A program made the translations under genes and the position numbers. 64,000 bases of DNA, from assembly GCA_020831885.1 (NCBI GenBank), contig JAFIFU010000004.1, forward strand, positions 1 through 64,000, written 5' to 3'. The first letter of the stretch is position 1; the number at the start of each line of letters is the position of its first letter. The notes under the pieces were generated by a model. That model was not told the origin of the DNA, did not search any database, and worked only from the letters and a program-made list of their open reading frames with translations. Positions 62,820 to 64,000 of the stretch are shown piece after piece. The stretch comes from Ectothiorhodospiraceae bacterium. GTDB lineage: Bacteria > Pseudomonadota > Gammaproteobacteria > Nitrococcales > Aquisalimonadaceae.

Positions 62820-63643
62820 GACGACACATCATCCAAGGACCGGCGGATCGCACGGATACAGGCAGGGGTACTCAGGCTCATGCCTCCGCTGATGCAATGG
62901 CCTTCAACCACCTGCCATCGTTGCTCGCGCGCCGCCGGAGTGTGGCGAATGCCAGGCAGATCGAGTATCACCGGCTGACCATCATCTCGCTTTGCGTCAG
63001 CCAGCATCAGGATCAGTTCCGGAGCGCTTCGCATGATGGCCTCCGGCCCCAGCAGTTGATAACCGGAATGCTCGGTAACATTCACGCCTCCGGCCAGTGA
63101 GATCATTTTCGCCACCGTGGTGTCCTTTCCTGCAACAAGCAACGGACGCCCACCTCCTCCGAGCACGAACATGGCCCTGCGGGGCGCGGGGGGCGGCATC
63201 TCCGAGATGGCGTTCAACTCCTCGACGAACCGTCGGGCCAGCGCTTCGCCCGCCTCGCGCCGCCCCAAGCCCTCTGCGACCTCCACAACGCGCCGGGGAA
63301 CCTCATCCAGCGCCCAGTCACCGGGAAAGGAAACCACAGACACGCCAACGCCTTCCAACTGCCGTAGCATCTCCGGCGAGGCCCGGTCTTCCATGACCCA
63401 CACCGTCGTCGGCCGAAACGAGAGCACGCCCTCGGCTGACGTCTGCCTTGGTCCGCGTAGGCGGGGTAAACCAGCGGCCCCCGGTATATGGTCCACGTAG
63501 CCATGCAGGCCCACCACCTGATCGTCGGCACCAAGCTCGAACACGATCTCGGTCAACTGGTGACCGATGATCACCAGGCGCTCTTCCCCGGCGGACACGG
63601 TGACCGAGCCCATCGCCGCAACGATGAAAAGCCAGAATCGCAT
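62816..63643 (-). CDS. hmuT: Haem ABC importer binding protein, HmuT-like
   Basis: A 275-aa periplasmic binding protein. Signal peptide ~1-17 from MRFWLF. The pattern IIGHQLTEIVFELGADDQVVG and RQTSAEGVLSFRPTTVWV is that of HmuT haem-binding proteins. Two ATGs in tandem at 63646 and 63643; the second fits GGAGG better. Its start overlaps the stop of the upstream gene. Confidence 0.85.
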   Translation of the reverse strand: MRFWLFIVAAMGSVTVSAGEERLVIIGHQLTEIVFELGADDQVVGLHGYVDHIPGAAGLPRLRGPRQTSAEGVLSFRPTTVWVMEDRASPEMLRQLEGVGVSVVSFPGDWALDEVPRRVVEVAEGLGRREAGEALARRFVEELNAISEMPPPAPRRAMFVLGGGGRPLLVAGKDTTVAKMISLAGGVNVTEHSGYQLLGPEAIMRSAPELILMLADAKRDDGQPVILDLPGIRHTPAAREQRWQVVEGHCISGGMSLSTPACIRAIRRSLDDVSS

Positions 63644-64000
63644 CATGCCTCCCCCATATCCGCGCGAACGGGCCTGAAGCCGACCCAACTGCTGTCGGTC
63701 CCGGAACACACGCCGTCGCCCCAGGCGCCCGACTCGCCCCAGGCAGCGAGCCGCAAGTGCATCTTGAAAGCCGGGTGCTGTACATGCAGCACATGCCGGT
63801 CGTCAGTACGAAGTCGCTTGGGTCGGCAGGTCACGTCCAGCGCCAGGTCCGGACGCCGGAACCGGAAATGGATTGGCACCCGCTGCCCCTGCCATCGCTC
63901 AAGTGCGGCGTCAGGGCGCGGCGCAGGCGTGGAGAGCGGGCCATGAAACCGCGGTCGCGGTTTTTCCCTGCCGTGTGATGCGCCCGTCGGTCGCCATATC
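63643..64000 (-). CDS. Partial unrecognised gene coupled to hmuT
   Basis: The minus-strand frame is open from beyond the window end to the TGA at 63645-63643, which shares bases with the hmuT ATG, so the two are translationally coupled. At least 118 codons remain, ending SSWVGFRPVRADMGEA. It has HFRFRRPDLALDVTCRPKR and HVLHVQHPAFKMHL. I do not recognise it. Its position before hmuT suggests a haem-uptake role. Confidence 0.5.
   Translation of the reverse strand, partial: IWRPTGASHGREKPRPRFHGPLSTPAPRPDAALERWQGQRVPIHFRFRRPDLALDVTCRPKRLRTDDRHVLHVQHPAFKMHLRLAAWGESGAWGDGVCSGTDSSWVGFRPVRADMGEA

Noticed and set aside
60977-63643. BtuCDF cobalamin importer instead of haem importer
   Set aside because: The binding protein follows the HmuT pattern (GHQLTEIVFELGADDQVVG, SAEGVLSFRPT); a B12 role would have fitted the B12 photoreceptor but is not supported by the residues I can see.

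Overview
The window reads as high-GC chromosomal DNA of a gammaproteobacterium. The gene families, the ATGA-type operon overlaps and the regulatory boxes (FNR/Anr-like, Zur-like, NtrC-like, NemR-like) fit a free-living member of or near the Ectothiorhodospiraceae/Halomonas-type lineages; the taxonomic guess is inference only. The first ~118 bases are almost pure cytosine and look like a contig-end artefact. I see no rRNA, tRNA, CRISPR array, prophage or intact transposase gene.

Region 0.1-12.4 kb: a PQQ/cytochrome c dehydrogenase, a membrane GGDEF-EAL protein, a Cys/Met-type PLP enzyme, an acidic EF-hand-like protein, a fumarylacetoacetase-family enzyme, a soluble PAS-PAS-GGDEF-EAL protein and a class I glutamine amidotransferase. 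Region 12.4-20.5 kb: a nine-gene minus-strand operon (FAD amine-oxidase-like protein, DUF1365, cyclopropane-fatty-acid-synthase-like methyltransferase, chalcone-isomerase-like protein, MFS transporter, DUF3833 lipoprotein, SDR, NTF2-like protein, MerR/B12 photoreceptor). Most junctions overlap by 1-8 bases. The regulator keeps every signature residue of the CarH/LitR light sensors, so this is probably a light-responsive lipid-modification operon. Region 20.5-26.4 kb: an MBL-fold hydrolase with a divergent TetR and a 40-bp palindromic operator, a NemR-type TetR, a truncated flavin oxidase, an AT-richer acyl-CoA synthetase and an orphan TRAP binding protein, a patch that looks partly acquired.

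Region 26.8-33.5 kb: an Aer-like chemoreceptor behind a perfect FNR/Anr box, a small DoxX-like membrane protein, thioredoxin, a DUF547 protein, FolE2 behind a Zur-like box, and gdhA behind an NtrC-like site. Short insertion elements lie between these genes: about 160-170 bp, with ~35-bp terminal inverted repeats and TTAA-like target duplications, and with decayed copies elsewhere in the window. Region 33.5-41.4 kb: a TetR-controlled acyl-CoA catabolic operon (two SDRs, acyl-CoA ligase, thiolase, probably a TRAP binding protein) and a Gfo/Idh/MocA oxidoreductase. Region 41.7-47.1 kb: two P-loop GTPases and a protein joining a degenerate KaiC-like region to a PEP-synthase ATP-grasp module. This trio is the least understood system here and my main candidate for something undescribed. 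Region 47.2-53.4 kb: a divergent pair of acyl-CoA operons (two acyl-CoA dehydrogenases; ADP-forming CoA ligase, thiolase-like protein lacking the usual cysteine, DUF35 protein).

Region 53.4-60.9 kb: a complete type I Wadjet anti-plasmid system (jetABCD) flanked by a divergent Phd/PIN toxin-antitoxin pair. Region 61-64 kb: a haem-type ABC importer (hmuTUV) whose first gene is translationally coupled to an unrecognised gene that runs off the window end.
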